In this document: positions 60,101 to 64,000 of the stretch, piece by piece
Layout: each line of letters opens with the position of its first letter
Numbering within the stretch: the stretch's first letter is position 1
Translations under genes and position numbers: made by a program
Notes under the pieces: generated by a model
The model's database searches: none
Seen by the model: only the letters and a program-made list of their open reading frames with translations
Told to the model about the DNA's origin: nothing
Source of the DNA: Paulownia fortunei
Taxonomy: Eukaryota; Streptophyta; Magnoliopsida; Lamiales; Paulowniaceae
Assembly: GCA_019321725.1 (NCBI GenBank)
Contig: CM033123.1
Location: 3,046,960-3,110,959 of the forward strand
Direction: 5' to 3'
Length of the DNA stretch: 64,000 bases

Positions 60101-63100
60101 ACATATTTTTCTGAAAACCCTTTCTGCAAAGCGCTAGAAAATGCCCGGGACATTGAATGTATGATCCTTAGCTTTGCCAGATCTATTGTTTGTTTGAATG
60201 GAGATTCTATGATATTTAACCGTGCTTAAGTCTCTGAGTGGGTCTGCCTGCAGTTGATCGCATCGATATCGAGGGGAATGCACACAGTGGTCCTCTTATA
60301 AGACTACCTTTTGCCTCTCTTTTTGATACTCTTGGCATGTAAGTGTTTCCATTACCTTCTGCTTTACATGGGAAACTGAATTTATTAATTATGCTGTATG
60401 ACATTTTACTTTTTCAATTCTCTTATTGCCATCTTTTACTGAAGTTTACCACTCTGGCAAAAATCAATGTAAAAGGCTTAAATAAACATAAACTATGTGA
60501 AGTTTCTGTATGAATAGAGGTTTCGGTTGGGTTCTTTTTAACTTCTATTTGTTGTGATTAGCAGTCAGAACTGTTCTTTGATATCTATTAATGGAATTTA
60601 AAACATGACTTTTTGTCGCTCTTATTTGATCTAATTTTCTATTTTCTGCATCAGGTTTCTTCAAAATTGCTGTTCTTGTTTAGGTTGTTTAATAGTAATG
60701 TTGGTGTAAGGAGTTGTGTCTTCATATCTTAATATTAATTTTTATAAGAATGCAGGATTGTACTACGCATGATACAAATCTCTCTACCCCTCCCAGACAG
60801 CAAATAAAAATGCTTGTCTAAAGAGCTTGAAAATCATAATAATTTGGTTTTCGGGTTTTTCTTTTTATATATATCGCCAATGGTGTTTTTCTTTTTCTTC
60901 TTCTTCTTCTTCTTCTTCAGGTGCTTGGCTAATGAAACCTCTGTCCTGTTGCTTTATTCACTGGTGCATGGAAATTCAGATTTTCTGGAGTACGTTTTGG
61001 TGCGAACAGATCTAGATACGCTGGTACAAATCATAAACTTTCACATTCTTAATGAATATTAGGTCATTTTTTCTAAGAGAACCATAGGTCCTCCACCTAA
61101 TAAAGAAATCCTATATAGTATATTATAGAAGAGGAATTAATGACAGAAGAAATAAAAAAATTAGTCTTAAAGTAGTTTTAATGTTCTGTTATATAAATAA
61201 CAGTAGTCATAAAAATTCTCCTGGATATTATTGTATTAAAAAGTTGAAGCATCCACTTTGTCTACCTCATCAATTTGTCCTTTGTGAAACGTATGTACTG
61301 CAAAACTACTTTTTCTTGCTATGATTCTTTTTCCATGTGTGAAAATAAGTACGAATTTTATAAGCATCTTTGTAAAAGTGTCATCATAGCAGTGAGACCA
61401 TTTCTGCAATTACTTGTGATTTTTTAGGGGAAGGGTTTGATTGTTATCTCGTCATTGATGTTCTGTTTTTTGCACCAGTTCTATTTTTTGTACAAATCTT
61501 GGTATGATAACGGCTTTTTTTGATTAACAGTTGATGCCCATGTTGGAAACACTATATAATGCTCCGAGCAGGACATCCAATCATATTTATATGGTTCTTG
61601 TTATCTTTCTTATACTAAGTCAAGATTCCTCTTTCAATGCCAGCATCCACAAACTGGTAAAGATAGTTTTGATTTGCCCATACTGGTTACTTATTTGAAG
61701 GTGCAGTCTGAGTTAATATTTATTCTTACAGATGCTTCCTAACGTCCCATGGTATCAAGAACGTCTCCTTAATCAAACTTCTCTTGGTTCCCTTATGGTG
61801 ATAATTTTAATCAGGACCGTGAAATACAATCTCTCTAAACTACGGGTAAGACTTAATGCATTTTTCCTAGCGCATTTTCTTTTTCTTCTTTTTTCTCCTT
61901 TTTGCTGTGTCCTTCGAAAAACTTAATATTGCTGTGTTACCTCTGCAGATTTATCATTTTCTTGAATTCATTAGATATGACTGAAATCTGCTTGTGAATG
62001 ATATATTTGGAATCTCGAAGCACAACTGTAATGTCTTGCCTGCCATTTTTACCGATTACCTGAATATAGAAAAACATTCGTTTCTGCCACTAAAATAAAT
62101 CTCATTATTCCATTTGGTTGTTGGGTCATTATAAATGATATTAGTCAATAACAGATCAAATGCTCCATTATATTGAAGGAGCGAAAATGTTATTAGCATT
62201 TCTGATCGTTACCCACTTGAAAAATTGATTTACTTCCTTTATTGGAGATGACATTCAACTTAAGAATCTGATATATTTTCACAATTGATATAAGCTATTG
62301 AGGGCATTGACAGTAATCAAACAAAAAGTTATCTATGTAACAATGATATGATGGTGAGTGTTAATAATGACAATAAATAATTTGATCATCAGGCTAACCA
62401 ATTGTCTACTTATAGCATTCAAGCATTCTATCCCTTGTTTTAACTTTAAAGCATTCAATGTTGATCTAATCATATTGAAACGATTGTTAGAACCAGTAGG
62501 CCTGTCAAAAAAGAAAATGAATTGAGCTTGAAGGGGAGAACACAATAATTCACAACGAATGCAGTGGGTCAGGTAGTCTGCATATCTGCTAGGCATCACA
62601 GCGACATTTATTCCCACTTTCCCTTCATACTTAGAACTGGTTTGGTCAATAAAAGGAGAAAAGTAAGCTTGAATAGGGAACCACAGGAGTCCAAATTCGG
62701 TTTTTGTCCGCTGTTGCAGTTTATACCTTTGCATGATAGCATCTTGTTAGATCCACTTAATGCTTCTATTTTTCTGAAGACATTGTGTTCAAATTCTCTT
62801 TCCTTAAAAACTCTAAAAATTTGTTATTAAAGTTACTCTGTGAACAAATGTATATTTCACTAATATTTACAGAAATGGCAAACTATAGTACACTGGAACA
62901 GATTTATTCGGTTATTTAATGTTTTGACATTTGTATGGCAACAGGATGTCTATCTCCATACAAATTGTCTTGCAACTTTGGCAAATATGGCACCACATGT
63001 TCATAGACTGAGTGCATATGCATCACAGCGGTTGGTTAGCCTTTTTGATATGCTTTCACGCAAGTACGTCTTATCTTATTGTTTTTTGTCCTTGACATCT

Positions 63101-63943
63101 TATCATATGTCCAATAATTAATGAAGATACTCATTTCAGGATTGAGATTCTCTGTCTGATTTGTTATTTCAAATATCTCAATCTGTAGGTACAATAAATT
63201 AGCGGAGATTAAAAACAACAAGATAAATACAGCAGATGGTGATCCAAGAGGAGACAGCCTTCCAGAGGATCCTGTAATGAAGTCCTTTTCTTGATTATAT
63301 TTACAATTACAAGTCCATCTCAGTTTTATGTGATTGTAATAGGGTATGTATTGACCCTTAATCCTTATGCTGCAGTCAGCTGAACTGCATTTATATACTG
63401 ACTTCCTGAGACTTGTGCTGGAGATACTAAATGCAATCCTAACTTATGCATTGCCACGGAATCCGGAGGTATTGATGTTGCATTTGATTACTCAAGCAAG
63501 TTATTGCTCATCTGAATTTTTTATTTTTTTTATTGGTATATCGCATAGCTTTGCTTATTGTGGTTGTAACTTTCAGGTTGTTTATGCAATTATGCACAGG
63601 CAGGAAGTTTTTCTACCTTTCAAAAATCATCCACGTTTTAATGAGCTGTTGGAAAACATATTTACTGTATGTCTTCAGAAGAGATTATTTCCCATTTCAT
63701 AAGTAAATTTACTTCTATTCATATGTAAACAATTTCAAGTTTGGGTTAAGTGATAGTGGTTTTGAAGAAACTTCATCTTTCCTGGTGTGTAACAATTGCA
63801 CTATGAATTTTCTTCTATTACAGGTTTTGGATTTCTTTAATAGCCGTATTGATGCGCAGAAAATGGATGGAGAGTGGTCGGTGGAGAAAGTGCTTCAGGT
63901 CATAATCAACAACTGTCGATCTTGGAGAGGCGAGGGCATGAAG
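54151..63943 (+). CDS. Dymeclin, 5' fifteen coding exons (3' end outside the window)
   Basis: Exons: 54151-54343, 57256-57495, 59051-59114, 59195-59324, 59402-59546, 59919-60158, 60254-60338, 60921-61023, 61531-61656, 61732-61845, 62945-63063, 63189-63273, 63376-63468, 63577-63666 and 63824-63943. All phases close, giving 649 codons so far. The last exon ends at a GT donor, so the gene continues; plant dymeclins are somewhat over 700 residues. The protein starts MGGVPSTP, with Gly 2 available for N-myristoylation as in animal dymeclin. Conserved blocks include [60 protein letters not shown] and [18 protein letters not shown]. Dymeclin is a peripheral Golgi protein involved in Golgi organisation and traffic; its loss causes Dyggve-Melchior-Clausen syndrome in humans. 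Intron 1 (2.9 kb) carries a SINE, a G run and a 230-bp tandem array. Exon 3 uses the acceptor at 59050; an upstream frame at 58985-59050 is not the conserved one. Confidence 0.94.
55312..55516 (+). mobile_element. tRNA-derived SINE with 10-bp target-site duplication
   Basis: The 10-base direct repeat AAAATTGGCA flanks the insertion at 55312-55321 and 55507-55516. Between them, about 185 bases contain a box A-like TGGTGTGGTGGT (55346-55357) and, about 33 bases on, a box B-like GGTTCTAATCC (55390-55400). A C/T-rich body and an A-rich tail (AAATAAATAAAAAATG and onward) follow. Internal Pol III promoter boxes, A-rich tail and flanking duplication together define a SINE. It lies in dymeclin intron 1 in the sense orientation. 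Confidence 0.85.
55627..55643 (+). repeat. Poly-G run in dymeclin intron 1
   Basis: Seventeen consecutive G, preceded by GGTGGT, about 110 bases beyond the SINE. Its true length may be uncertain because homopolymers are error-prone. Confidence 0.85.
56292..57210 (+). repeat. Four-copy tandem array of a 230-bp unit in dymeclin intron 1
   Basis: The word AAAATGTCTGTTCTTAT starts at 56301, 56531, 56761 and 56991, exactly 230 bases apart each time. Copies 2, 3 and 4 look identical apart from the truncated end of copy 4. Copy 1 carries several private differences, for example ATCGT for ATTGT and GAATTCAC for TAAGTCAC. The array ends about 45 bases before the exon 2 acceptor. The unit has no coding capacity. 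Confidence 0.97.
58362..58385. repeat. (TC)n microsatellite in dymeclin intron 2
   Basis: Twelve TC units inside the intron between 57495 and 59051. Confidence 0.9.
60896..60919 (+). repeat. (TTC)n microsatellite abutting the exon 8 acceptor of dymeclin
   Basis: Eight TTC-type units run directly into the AG acceptor at 60919-60920. The microsatellite itself serves as the polypyrimidine tract. Confidence 0.9.
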
Positions 63944-64000
63944 GTATGGAGCAAATGTTTCTATAAGGAGTTAACTTCAGTGTTTGTTATTTTTGTGATG

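Noticed and set aside
62333..62734. 133-codon minus-strand frame
   Set aside because: It falls inside dymeclin intron 10, has no motif, and its composition matches intron sequence.
1..64000. CRISPR array, prophage, defence island or other novel multi-gene system
   Set aside because: The window is plant nuclear DNA with ordinary, functionally unrelated genes. No spacer-repeat arrays or phage, transposase or defence-family proteins were seen.

Overview
The window is AT-rich nuclear DNA from a flowering plant, most likely a eudicot. The evidence is GT-AG introns, a chloroplast-targeted protein, a chlorophyllase, a plant class A heat-stress factor and an EPF-like secreted peptide. It holds nine protein-coding genes. 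For the eight spliced genes I derived exon boundaries by hand from splice sites, reading frame and family conservation.

Layout. 1-1174 is gene-free flank. A single-exon gene for a SLOW GREEN 1-like chloroplast TPR protein lies at 1175-2176 (-). A 14 kb gene-free AT-rich block follows (2177-16471). Next come a FORKED/VAN3-binding-protein gene (16472-20269, +, seven exons), a chlorophyllase gene with a one-base frame break near its 3' end (22516-24332, +), RNA polymerase III subunit RPC9 (26103-28227, +) and an EPFL4/5/6-type peptide gene (30278-30778, -). After 6 kb of gene-free sequence come two tandem acireductone dioxygenase genes: an ARD4-type with four exons (36770-38345, +) and an ARD1/2-type with seven (40534-44469, +). 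A HSFA6b/A2-type heat-stress factor lies at 48916-50794 (+). The 5' fifteen coding exons of a dymeclin gene (54151-63943, +) run off the right edge.

The genes do not form one pathway. The ARD pair belongs to methionine salvage (Yang cycle). SG1 and chlorophyllase both touch chloroplast or chlorophyll biology, but their proximity looks incidental. VAN3-binding protein and dymeclin both act in Golgi/endosomal membrane traffic, also without evidence of linkage.

The non-coding sequence has several clear structures: a 230-bp unit repeated four times and a tRNA-derived SINE with a 10-bp target-site duplication, both in dymeclin intron 1; a 593-bp tandem duplication containing a foldback MITE-like element in ARD intron 1; a 164-bp duplication in the HSF intron; a 31-bp duplication that includes the ARD stop codon; and several G-rich tracts. 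I saw no tRNA or rRNA gene, CRISPR array, autonomous transposon, or evidence of a novel multi-gene system.
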